Both the position numbers and the translations under genes were made by a program. The notes below the pieces were generated by a model. It searched no databases. It saw only the letters and a program-made list of their open reading frames with translations, and was not told where the DNA came from. From Novosphingobium sp. (lineage in GTDB: Bacteria; Pseudomonadota; Alphaproteobacteria; Sphingomonadales; Sphingomonadaceae), in the NCBI RefSeq assembly GCF_019748365.1, contig NZ_JAIEPN010000093.1:1-64000 (forward strand): 64,000 bases of DNA, in the 5' to 3' direction. Shown in pieces: positions 28,301 through 36,100 of the stretch. Within the stretch, counting starts at the first letter, position 1; each line of letters begins with the position of its first letter.

Positions 28301-31300
28301 TCGCCGCGAGATTGATACTGCCGTCGAAGCTGAAGGTGTTGAACGTGCCCGATCCCAGCGTCAGCGTCGCCGCGTTGAGATTGAACACATTTCCTGTCGT
28401 CCCGCAGGCCAGAACGCCAGTCAGCGTGCATCCGGTGCCCGCAGCCTGACGGCTGTTCGAAATCCGCGTGTCGCCAGCGTTGATCGTCAGCGTATCGGTT
28501 CCCGCTGTCCGCCCCGAGAGCGCAATCCCGGACGCATCGATCGTCAGCCCCTTGAAGGTATGGACCGTATTGGCATCGAAGAAGATCGCCCCGGCAGAGC
28601 TCAGGATCAATTCCGAAGCATTCGCCAGCTGGCTTTCAAGCGATGCGCTGATCGTTCCGGTGGCGCCGAACGCGATGTTGGAGGCACTGATCCCGATCAA
28701 CGGCGCCGACAGCTGCGCACCATCATCGATCGAGAACCGGAAGTTTGTATCCAGCAGCAAGCTGTTCCCGGTCAGCGCGGCCTTGCCCACATTCAGCTGG
28801 GAACTGCGTCCGGCATTGCTCGCAGCAAACGAACCCAGCCGGGAAACAGTGCGCTGAACTCCGCTGGACAGGCGCAGCACCGAGCCGATGCCGGTCTGGT
28901 CAAACGGATCGCTTGGCAAGGCGGCGGAGTTCGACGGGATCAGGTAGCTGCCTGCACGGTCGTCCGCGAGAGTTCCACTCGCCGTGAGCGAGGCACCATC
29001 GACGATGTTGATGGCCGAACCCGCGCCCGCCACCGCGAGGATGAGCTCCGGCACCGTGATGTCGGCTGCGGATGTCACGACAATGCGACTGGCCGTGATC
29101 CCCAGCCTGGTCGTGCCATCGGTGTTCTCGATCCGCTCGCCGCCGATCATGAGGCTATTGGCGTTCAGATTGGCAATCGTGGCGTTGGACAGGAACAGCC
29201 TGCCCGGCTGTTCGGTGGCCGAAATGCCGACGACGATCGAACTGCCGAGGATATCGACCGCGGAACCCCGGCCCCCTGCGGCCGGGGCCATGTCGAATGC
29301 ACCGGCCACATTCAGCGCCCTGAGCGGATCAAGCACCACGCGCGCCGCATCGAGCGGCAGGCGGGGAACAATCTTGCCGCTGCTGACAGCGGCGGCTCTG
29401 ATGGTGGTGGTACCGCCCGTGGTCCGGATCGATGAATACCGGAGGAAGCTCGCCTGCGATTGCACCGTGAACGAGCGCCGCAGCGAGGATGACAGCTCCG
29501 TCCCGGCGGTCGAATAGACCCCGCCGAGCACGATGCTGCCATCAAGCAGGGTTTGCGCGCTGCCGCTGGCCGGAGCGACCGCGCCGACATTCTCGACGAT
29601 CCGGTATGCCCCCGGCAGCAGCGCATAGTGCGCGGGCATCAGCACATACTGGCCTGCCGCTACGCCGCCGCCGCCATCCAGCGTCACCGCAAGCCCGGCG
29701 CTCGTACCATAAAGCTCGCTCGGGCTGCCGATGCCATAATCCGCCGAATAGACCGGATCGTGCAGCGCGATCTTCGCCGCAACCTCGCTCGGAACCAGCG
29801 CATAGACCTGGCGCCGGTCGGCATACTGGTAGCCTTGCCCGGTCAAGGGGTCGAAATCGTTGCTGCTGAAGACGTCGGTATTGAACCGGCTCAGCACATC
29901 GCGCGAACCGCCCGTGCCCGACACGAATTCATATGCAAAGACATCGCCGCCGCCGCTGCCCAGGACTTTCGCGCCTTCGGCAAAATCGATCTCTTCGCCG
30001 CTGACCCGCAGATTGCCGCTCGGCAATTGCGTCAGCGGTGCTGCCGAACCGGGCGTGAAGAAATACTGCGAAAGGTCGGTCGTGGTTCCGTAGGGAATGT
30101 TAAGGCCAGCGCCCGAGACCTGCGTCACGCTGCCGGCGCCAAACTTGATCGTCCCGACCGGATTTTCGGACGTGCCGAAGGCGATCCGGCCAAGCGGAGC
30201 GGCCAGATAGCCGTTCTGGACGATGTTCTTCGCATTGATCTGCAGGAAAGAACCGGCCGACAAGGGTGCGCGGGTATCGATATGGCTGCCGAGGAACGTG
30301 ATCGTTGCGTTGCCAAGCGCAGAGATCTGGAACGGCAAGGGTGCCCGCGCGTCGCTCGCACTCGCGGCGATCTCGAGATTGCGCTGCAGGTTGCCGGTGC
30401 CGGTCGTCGCGTAGACCCGCGCCGCGTCGAACGTCAGGTTGCCGGCGGCGGTCAGGCTTCCGTTCAGTACGGGGGCCGAGGTCAGGTCCGTCCGGTCGTC
30501 CACCCCGATAAGCCGCACATCGGCACGGCTGAACAGATTGGTCTTGCCGATCGAGCTGTCGAACAGGGTGGTTCCGAAGAAGTCCATCCCCAGCGCTCCG
30601 GCCGAGAAGGTGACAGACGCATCCCCCGTCGCAGCCGCGGAATTGCGCACCGCACCGGAACGGCTGGCAAAGGCGATGTAGGGCGCCTCGATCGTCGCGT
30701 TCGTGCCTTGCGTCGCCGAGATCGTGACGGAGGCATTCGGACCGATCGGCGTCCCGTCGAGCGACGTGGGCGAACGGACAAGCAGGCCCTTGTCCAGCTT
30801 GAGGTTGAACACTCCGTCCAGCGTCAAGCCGCCATAGGCGATCAGGCTGTCAAACCCGGCCTTCGTGATGCCGTCCGCAAAGGCCACATTGTCTGCGCCC
30901 AGGCCATTGTCCACCGCTTGCAGCGTGGGCAGCAGCCACTCAAGTGTACCGCCTGTTGCCTTTGCCGCCCCACCGTTTGCCTTGATGGTTGCGCCGGACA
31001 GCGTGCCCCCTGACCGCAGCGCAACGGTTCCCGCATCGCTCCACTGCAGGCTTGGCGCGTAGACACCGTCCTGCACCGGAATATCGAACGTGGCGCTTGC
31101 CCCGCTGATGTCGATCAGCGAACCAGGCATTGCCACAAACCGTCGCCCGGCCGTCAGTGCCAGCAGCGGAGGCGGCGTCGGCGAGTTGCTCGACGGATCG
31201 GGATACGTGACGAACCCGTAGGAGGGATTGGGAAACAGCGCCTGGGTCACATCGCTCTGCGGACGGAACGCGGCAGCGGAGGTGATGCTGCCCCCGCCGA

Positions 31301-34300
31301 TCATCCGTCCGAAGCTATAGCGCGTTCCATCGGCGCGCAGCGGAGCCGCCGGATTGAACAGCGCGGTGCCGGCCAGATTGGTCGTGCTGCCTTGCGCCAG
31401 CACGATGCCGTCATTGGCCCCTACCCGGCCCAGGAAATAGAAGAACCGTTCGCTCCCCGGCACGGTGAACAACTGGTTGTTGGTCTTGACCGAGCCATCG
31501 GCATTGGTGAACCCGCCGGTGTTGAGCCCGTTCTCGGCATAGCGGCCCAGAGCATCCTGCGCCCCGAACACGACCGCGAAATCGCGTGCATCGCCCGTAA
31601 TGTCGAACAGCCCCGTGCCGTTCAGATCGAGGGCAAGCGGCAGGGTCGCGATCTGCTGGATCCTGCCGCCCGGCAGATCGATCACGCCTGCATTGTAGAG
31701 CTTTGGCGCCACGATCGACGCTTCCGGAGCGCCGATGATCCGGCCGCCCGCTTCGACATCAAGCTCGGCCAGGCCGCGCAGCACGAGGCTGGCCGGCTTG
31801 CGATACCACAGATCGCTGGCCACCTGCGGTGTCAGCACGGTGCCGATATCGCCGCCGCTGGCAAGGCCGAGCAAGCGCGACTGCGTTGCTGCATCGAGGA
31901 TATCGGGCAGGGTGACTTGCGTCAGATCGAGCGTCTGGCCGGCGCCGATCGTGAAGCGCGTTGTCTCGAAGAAACTGGAAAGCCGGGCGCTGCCATTGTC
32001 GAACAGATCGCGCACGGTGCGCGCGCGGTAGCTGGTCATGTCCAGCGTGCCAAAGCCGGTCCGCTGCAGGAAATCGAGCGGCACGATGGTGGCATTGCTC
32101 TCGCCCGCAGCGGGGTCCGCCCCGGCAAAGGCGATATTGGGCGAAACCAGCTTGAAGGTGCCGCCACCGGAGAAGCCGAAGCCCCGGATGTTCTCGGCCG
32201 CAAAGCTTACTTCGGCCTTCTGGCTTGTCGGGACGAGCGAGGGAACCACCCCGATCTGGGTCGACAGCCCCGGCGTCGGCGTAAACGCGACGGTCTGGCC
32301 GCGCACTTGCGTACCGATGAAATCGGCATTGTTCTGCACGGCCGCAACCGTGGCATAAGTCGTCTCGTTGATGAGGCTGACATTGCCGCCGCGTGCGGTA
32401 AGATCGATCGCGCGCGCGCTCGACACGAACGCACCGGCGGAAACATCGAGCAGAGCATCCGGTCTGATCCGGATGCTGCCGCTCAGATCGCCCGCGACGG
32501 ACGCGGTGAAGATATCACCGTCCAGCGGCACGAACACCCGGGGCGCGACCGTCAGACTGATCGACCCGCCGTTGATCCAGCCCGCACCTTGCGGGTTGGC
32601 GGCCCCCCGGTAATCGTTCACCCACTTGCCCGCGACCGAGAGCGTCCCGTTCACTGTCACATCGAAGCGGCCAACGGGCAGGGTATCGCCGCTCGCATAG
32701 CTGAGTGCGATGTCGTCATCGTCGCGGAACGGGTTGCCGATGGTCGTGAGCCCGGGCGCAATAAGGTCGCTGAGCTGGTAGGTCCTCGCCGCGATCGTCC
32801 CGCCCGCAATGCGGACGCTGCCGCCAAACCGGATCGCCCGGCCTGCATCGACTTCGAGCACGCCCCCATCGGCCAGCGTGAGCGCCGAATTGCCCGTCAG
32901 CGTCAATGCCGAGCTGTCTGTCAGCAATTGATCCGAGACCGACGCAAAGGTCACCGCGCCGCTGGTCTGCAGCATGAGCCCCGAAAGACCTGCCTGCGAG
33001 AGCATCCGGTCATCAAGCAGCAGTTCCGCCTGGTTCGCAGGCCCCGTCTTGGTGCCGCGATAGACCACGATATCCTGGCCGAAGCCGGTCCCGGACGAGC
33101 CGCTGAACGAGCCGATCCGCAGCAGCCCGCCCGAGGGCAGCTGGTTCTTGGAATACTGGAGCTTGCGCGGATCGCCGCTGATCGAGGACCTGGCCGTCGG
33201 TTCGCTGGCTTCCGCCAACTGGCGGGCTCCGGCAAAGGCATCGCCATGCACCGTGCCTTCGAAGGAGATCAGGCTTCCGCCGATCTGCAAGGCGCCGGCA
33301 TCGCGCCCTTCGTCGTAGGCGTCTTCGAAGCGCTGCGCCTGCAAGGCGCCGGTCCTGAAGGTCTCCGAGATACCCAGCCGGGTCTGGCTTGCGGTGAAGC
33401 CGTCGACGAAATCAACAAACACATCGTTGGGATCGGCCTGATCGATGCTGACGACCCGGCCATCGTTGGTGAGCAGCTGGGTGGTCTGCACATACCCGGC
33501 AGAATAGGTGGTCCAGCCACCCGAAACATCGAACAGCGCGCCCTTGGCGATCTTCACCTTCGCCAAGGCGTCGATCTGTGCGGCGGTCAGGTTGGTTGCC
33601 GTGATGGCCGTGCCGACATCTATGCTGATGCTGCCGCCCTTGGTCATCAGTTCGGCCGCCGTCACCGGAATCTGGCTGACCGCACTGCCCGCTTCAAGCA
33701 GCGGCGAGCCGATCCAGGCCACCCCGTCCGATCGCACCCCGGACGCGCGGGCATCGACGTAAAGCGTCGCACCGTTCAGCGTGAAGCCACCGTCGGTCCG
33801 CACGGCGCGATAGGTCGGCGTGTCGCGCAATTCGTTCTGTTTGGCCGGGCTGATCTTTACGGTGTTGTCCGAAACCTTGCGCGCCACGCCCTTCATGCCG
33901 CTGACGTCGATGATCGCGCCATCGGCGATCGTCACCGATCCGGCGATACCGGGATTGGGCTGAAACACACCTGTCGAAAGATCATGCCCGATCACGACTT
34001 TAGCGTTCGGGGCGAGAACGAAAGCGTTCTGCTGCATCTCGAACAGCGTCGGAAGCAGTGCGGTATCGCCGCTGCCGTCTGCACTGAGATAGGAATTGAT
34101 CGTGTTGCCGATGACGATCTGCGAACTCTTGAACGCCGGCGGGCTGTTTGGGCTGCCCTGCGGAATGGTTTCGCCATTGTCGTCCGGCAGGATCGAGATG
34201 CCGCTGGCCTTGGCCGGATCGACATTGCCTGCCAGGGTGACGGAACCGCCCGTCAGCGCGATCTTGCCGTTGCGCGAAACGCTGGTCGTGGCGCTGAGCA

Positions 34301-35633
34301 AGCCATCGTTGGTGACCTGGCCATAGATCGATGTGCCCATCGAGATATAGCCCCGGCGGGACACGATCAGGCCGGAGTTGACCACCACGCCCTGGTCCGG
34401 CGTCGGCGCCTGCGGCTGCAGCGGCACGTTGGGAATCTGGCTCGAAAGGATCAGGCCGCGCACGTTCTCGTCGGCGCTGCCGCTGGCACCGGTGGATGTG
34501 GTCGCACCGATGAAGCGCCCGCCCTGCAGGCTTACCTGGCCTTCGCTGGCCGTCAGCGTCCCGGCATTGTGCACGGTCGGACCGGCCAGAATGATGTAGC
34601 CGCCGCTGTCGGAAGTGATCGATGCGCCCTGATGGACCAGCACGTCCCCTTCAAGGCCGCCCGCCACGGGCAGCGGCTGGTTGACGTCGTACTGGGAACC
34701 GCCGGGCAGCAGCGCGGACAGCAGCTGGCTCTTGATGCCGGGCGCGCCCTGCACCAGCAAGCCGTTCTGCAGATAGGCGGTGATCCGGTCCTTGACCGTG
34801 GTCGGATTGAAGAACGATGTCGCGCCGACGGTCGTGACCGACGAGGCAAAGTTGCCAAGCTCAAGGCTGCTCGCCACCAGCGAATGCAGGTTGATCTGCG
34901 CGGTCGGACCAAACAGCACGCCGGCGCGATTGAGCACGAGCACGGTGCCGTCGGCCTTGATCGCACCCAGGATCGTGCTCGGCGCGACCGGATTGGCCAC
35001 CCGGTTGACGACAGTCCAGCTCTTCTGGGCGACACCGCCCTGCTTCTGATTGAACACCAGTTCGGTGTTCGCCCCGACATCGAAGTTCTGCCACGTGAGC
35101 AGCGCGCGCTGCTGTGTCTGGTCGATGCGGACGGTGAGCTTGCCGTTGCTTCCCGAGCTCTGGACCGGCGCATGGGCACCTTCCCAGGTATTGTTGCCGG
35201 TCGGATCGTTCGCGGCGGCAACCGAAAGGGGCGCGCTGTTGCCCTTAACGGTGGCGGCATCGACCCCGGCCGCAACATAGATCGTCGCATTGCGGATCGC
35301 CTGGATCGGGTTGAGCCCGGTATCGGCGATGCCGTCGGCAGGCTTTGCCTTGATCGCGGCCAGCGCGGCAGACTTCGCGGACGTGACGTAAGTGGCCAGC
35401 GCCTGCGCGCGCGATTGCAGGCGGACCTGCCGCGCCAGCGCATCCTGCATGGTCTGCGAGCGCTGGGGGCCGCCCTGCCCGGCCGGCACCGAGACCGGCG
35501 GAACCACTGTCCCCGCCGCCGCGCGCATCGCGGCCAGCTGCGCCTGTGCCGGGCTTACGGAAAGCCCGAGCATGATCGCCGCGAGACTGGTCCCGCCAAG
35601 CAGCTTCTGCGCACCTGATCGCCGCAACGCCAT
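22347..35633 (-). CDS. Giant filamentous-haemagglutinin-like TpsA exoprotein
   Basis: A 4428-residue two-partner-secretion exoprotein predicted to be exported through the TpsB encoded at 40948-42663. A signal peptide (LAAIMLGLSVSPAQAQ) precedes the TPS secretion domain, seen as LTWQNFDVGANTELVFNQ and then LNRAGVLFGPTAQINLHSL, a variant of the NPNG/NxGL motifs that start the beta-helix. The body is thousands of residues of Gly/Ala/Ser/Thr/Asn-rich beta-helical repeats. Near the C-terminus ISVDVIGFAG resembles the end of DUF3739-type haemagglutinins, followed by a Cys pair (CEPGSTDPQC) three residues from the end. The gene is last in a seven-gene operon, 2 bases after the preceding stop. No frameshift was found. 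Surface anchoring or adhesion is likely; the ligand is unknown. Confidence 0.9.
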   Translation of the reverse strand: MALRRSGAQKLLGGTSLAAIMLGLSVSPAQAQLAAMRAAAGTVVPPVSVPAGQGGPQRSQTMQDALARQVRLQSRAQALATYVTSAKSAALAAIKAKPADGIADTGLNPIQAIRNATIYVAAGVDAATVKGNSAPLSVAAANDPTGNNTWEGAHAPVQSSGSNGKLTVRIDQTQQRALLTWQNFDVGANTELVFNQKQGGVAQKSWTVVNRVANPVAPSTILGAIKADGTVLVLNRAGVLFGPTAQINLHSLVASSLELGNFASSVTTVGATSFFNPTTVKDRITAYLQNGLLVQGAPGIKSQLLSALLPGGSQYDVNQPLPVAGGLEGDVLVHQGASITSDSGGYIILAGPTVHNAGTLTASEGQVSLQGGRFIGATTSTGASGSADENVRGLILSSQIPNVPLQPQAPTPDQGVVVNSGLIVSRRGYISMGTSIYGQVTNDGLLSATTSVSRNGKIALTGGSVTLAGNVDPAKASGISILPDDNGETIPQGSPNSPPAFKSSQIVIGNTINSYLSADGSGDTALLPTLFEMQQNAFVLAPNAKVVIGHDLSTGVFQPNPGIAGSVTIADGAIIDVSGMKGVARKVSDNTVKISPAKQNELRDTPTYRAVRTDGGFTLNGATLYVDARASGVRSDGVAWIGSPLLEAGSAVSQIPVTAAELMTKGGSISIDVGTAITATNLTAAQIDALAKVKIAKGALFDVSGGWTTYSAGYVQTTQLLTNDGRVVSIDQADPNDVFVDFVDGFTASQTRLGISETFRTGALQAQRFEDAYDEGRDAGALQIGGSLISFEGTVHGDAFAGARQLAEASEPTARSSISGDPRKLQYSKNQLPSGGLLRIGSFSGSSGTGFGQDIVVYRGTKTGPANQAELLLDDRMLSQAGLSGLMLQTSGAVTFASVSDQLLTDSSALTLTGNSALTLADGGVLEVDAGRAIRFGGSVRIAGGTIAARTYQLSDLIAPGLTTIGNPFRDDDDIALSYASGDTLPVGRFDVTVNGTLSVAGKWVNDYRGAANPQGAGWINGGSISLTVAPRVFVPLDGDIFTASVAGDLSGSIRIRPDALLDVSAGAFVSSARAIDLTARGGNVSLINETTYATVAAVQNNADFIGTQVRGQTVAFTPTPGLSTQIGVVPSLVPTSQKAEVSFAAENIRGFGFSGGGTFKLVSPNIAFAGADPAAGESNATIVPLDFLQRTGFGTLDMTSYRARTVRDLFDNGSARLSSFFETTRFTIGAGQTLDLTQVTLPDILDAATQSRLLGLASGGDIGTVLTPQVASDLWYRKPASLVLRGLAELDVEAGGRIIGAPEASIVAPKLYNAGVIDLPGGRIQQIATLPLALDLNGTGLFDITGDARDFAVVFGAQDALGRYAENGLNTGGFTNADGSVKTNNQLFTVPGSERFFYFLGRVGANDGIVLAQGSTTNLAGTALFNPAAPLRADGTRYSFGRMIGGGSITSAAAFRPQSDVTQALFPNPSYGFVTYPDPSSNSPTPPPLLALTAGRRFVAMPGSLIDISGASATFDIPVQDGVYAPSLQWSDAGTVALRSGGTLSGATIKANGGAAKATGGTLEWLLPTLQAVDNGLGADNVAFADGITKAGFDSLIAYGGLTLDGVFNLKLDKGLLVRSPTSLDGTPIGPNASVTISATQGTNATIEAPYIAFASRSGAVRNSAAATGDASVTFSAGALGMDFFGTTLFDSSIGKTNLFSRADVRLIGVDDRTDLTSAPVLNGSLTAAGNLTFDAARVYATTGTGNLQRNLEIAASASDARAPLPFQISALGNATITFLGSHIDTRAPLSAGSFLQINAKNIVQNGYLAAPLGRIAFGTSENPVGTIKFGAGSVTQVSGAGLNIPYGTTTDLSQYFFTPGSAAPLTQLPSGNLRVSGEEIDFAEGAKVLGSGGGDVFAYEFVSGTGGSRDVLSRFNTDVFSSNDFDPLTGQGYQYADRRQVYALVPSEVAAKIALHDPVYSADYGIGSPSELYGTSAGLAVTLDGGGGVAAGQYVLMPAHYALLPGAYRIVENVGAVAPASGSAQTLLDGSIVLGGVYSTAGTELSSSLRRSFTVQSQASFLRYSSIRTTGGTTTIRAAAVSSGKIVPRLPLDAARVVLDPLRALNVAGAFDMAPAAGGRGSAVDILGSSIVVGISATEQPGRLFLSNATIANLNANSLMIGGERIENTDGTTRLGITASRIVVTSAADITVPELILAVAGAGSAINIVDGASLTASGTLADDRAGSYLIPSNSAALPSDPFDQTGIGSVLRLSSGVQRTVSRLGSFAASNAGRSSQLNVGKAALTGNSLLLDTNFRFSIDDGAQLSAPLIGISASNIAFGATGTISASLESQLANASELILSSAGAIFFDANTVHTFKGLTIDASGIALSGRTAGTDTLTINAGDTRISNSRQAAGTGCTLTGVLACGTTGNVFNLNAATLTLGSGTFNTFSFDGSINLAATKGTYITGNGTLRANGAALKLNTPFLIDRAAVVDLASITGAASDQITPRGNYTIPVTPDYRFATTGAVNVTAAGTASSTPTGLRAPGARISFGSAAAPVAAITIDGTALTATAGVLDIQSAGTVTLAGAASLATPGFSRSFGDAQSTTTISAGAGTINLVSLNGDIVLPSTSTLSVDNGIGNAGRLNLLAGRGAIAFNAALNPQVTGVRTASLAFDSGTSAFDLDGFASGNALKFQGDISIRSGAGNLVLSSGRTIRAASASLTADGGSIIIGGKIDTSGVSVAGLTPGQLAAARISGGDVSLWGRDGVTLQAGSLIDTHTSGYADTDLRQASAGDVRIGIGNTGGAISIDAGATIDLGARRTQAALAANTTANRLIRTTVKDPLTLVNKDVFQFVAADKGGTLSLRAPIIGSGMDEIDVRLKGTVIGAGAQQIEAYRRYDLDELAGFYDGITPSNNGVFQFLDFTPTGFNIFSDTFVDDLTGVQSLPYFIQNFSVRAADGSNLGGMRLRPGVDLVSSRSIYTLTAWNLAAGTLDEAGARAAGLIVDLPELGRRVTDAQPYFALKPGSESRILSDYVSFLYRVGGKASGEAAVVNFNAAGNLTITRSISDGFFNFADKSDTNYVSYQLGGGDRTFNLGLLTSCGTAFDCREVTSYSAVDAGTVTASAANTLTINISRFLTGNQVGAANVLAPYNPDANSAIALGNNTDPLTGDFSGDTLGFAQLFPRLADGSVIRSSDLRLVAGAAPSVNPLQVDRANVRNLTVEGETGYLLTAAQGFAFLGDSIDLKLAVAGVSSAALPAFSFADLLRTSDDRSNVNALDEDSYASITWGTLEVGQAEDFRVASQAFFQPGRVRFQTNARGLVTGVAAPLGDMLAFMESITPDFLAKQRSGTAIGYPVGRPTAPRPINFGDRAAFARSVVRTGDGAIAVAASGNIDLRNGETATYRNENGRTVSSSAGSQVGGTAIYTAGVRVASTAVSARMVDTGTIASITPDSIYIGMPKQDVTFQPSPKGLDDQAAVLAEGGGSLSVFAGGSVLGRRDEWSEQFLGSGATAPGNIVTSFSKTAIGDAAQRWRPGVVGQDTEIAIAPKYFTSGIGALAGGDVNLVTGGSVNDLTVALDAAVTTTTTTGGIGDVLLTLGQGDLNATIGGNIGGGQIDIAAGQGRINVTGSVVGFGREPRSSTGETTQYLRVRLAGANVALSAQGSIAIAGVSALGASRSGEALDRYNEAGFFAPSASFSGIATGSLRYVNNRFDQTVPFQVGEGGAGIFAGAVLPPSLTLGALTDTLVAPSIPLLLYPSKTGNLQLFSAGDLSSLVIAMSDSDPSLLAGAFSAARISLNSINATGGGIVSAPVGLGFGIPGIQQTTSEYLLRLYHNENLTHAGDTDPVRIFAGRDISQSLINLPKAAQITAGRDITNLIFTGQNANAQDTTLISAGRDITSTTATSTIDNLPYIVGNSFVLGGAGNLVIQAGRDIGPFINSAVVNNVSYAGGIQTVGNFFNPWLSDGGANLAVLFGVAGGIDYAAMRETYLNPANAADLDKALFVQNADSLGIRRPDRSKPIYAPILAQWLRTNDPAGFAAIFGSADFPDTEAGRAALANAAYPQAEKLYSTFAKLDPLLQNQFLRSEVLFNELQQPALPDGPSYLQYYRGYRAIQTLFPVSKGYTDNLAVYTTDPSTITADTPQGIPTRNLVDGQPQKADVKATGNADLRLATLQTLNGGDLAIIGPGGNFIAGSVVRTSEQAAQRVTRFGVDPASSLAYGQLNNQNANRISSIPIGFEGVLTLNGGAISSFTDGNFLVNQSRVFTQAGGDITMWSSNGDLNAGQGPRSASNFPPVTVRFNLDGFSQVDSAGSVSGAGIGAFQRRPTDPASSIILLAPVGEVDAGDAGVRATGNVLVAAARVANSEGFSAGGSISGVPSLAATPAAVVPASAASAVTSQSSSSSGSNDTSNRRSIISVDVIGFAGNAASCEPGSTDPQCKP

Positions 35634-35635
35634 GA

Positions 35636-36100
35636 TCAGTCAGCCTTTTCCGGTTCGCCAGTAATCGCGGTGCCACCTGGCAAGGTGCGCAGCGGAACAT
35701 CGACCTTGTTATCGTAGACAGCGTCGGACAGCGCCTGCAGTTCGAACTCGAACTTGCGCCGACCGAGCTGGAACGGATCGCGGCGATGGAGCTGGCCGTA
35801 GCGGCGGGCATAGGCATCGATGAGCTGCCGCGTGATCGAGACAAGCCGGCCGTTGCGCAGGCGGGCCTGCTCGAGCGCGCCGCTCCGGCTCTTGGCCTCC
35901 GCCAGTTCGCGCTGCAACGTGGCGATCACCTGCTGCGAGGCCAGCAGCCGCTGCTGCAGCGCATCGACGTCGGCCGCGGAGGGCGCCGCCGGCCCGGATG
36001 GCGCCGCTTGCGCCGGGGCTGGCGGCGGCGGGACGACCGGCTGCGCCACGGCCACCGGAGCGGCCAACACTACCGCGAACAGGACAGGCAGGGCGCGCAT
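35636..36100 (-). CDS. Small exported coiled-coil protein
   Basis: A 154-residue exported protein. After a signal peptide (MRALPVLFAVVLAAPVAVAQ) comes a Pro/Ala-rich stretch (about 22-42), then a helical coiled coil (VDALQQRLLASQQVIATLQRE onward to about 75), then a basic/aromatic segment (ITRQLIDAYARRYGQLHRRD) and a short C-terminal tail. I do not recognise the family. The start codon overlaps the stop of the porin gene (TGATG), and tpsA starts 2 bases after its own stop, so it is translationally coupled on both sides. A periplasmic chaperone, tether or stator adaptor for the giant exoprotein is a reasonable guess only. Confidence 0.75.
   Translation of the reverse strand: MRALPVLFAVVLAAPVAVAQPVVPPPPAPAQAAPSGPAAPSAADVDALQQRLLASQQVIATLQRELAEAKSRSGALEQARLRNGRLVSITRQLIDAYARRYGQLHRRDPFQLGRRKFEFELQALSDAVYDNKVDVPLRTLPGGTAITGEPEKAD

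Noticed and set aside
22476..29435. A 2319-codon open frame on the plus strand
   Set aside because: It lies antisense to the giant TpsA gene, is very rich in Arg, Gly and Asp, shows no domain, and is the usual by-product of high-GC third-position bias.
31392..35618. A 1408-codon open frame on the plus strand
   Set aside because: Antisense to the first part of tpsA, same composition artefact; no signal peptide, motif or ribosome-binding site.
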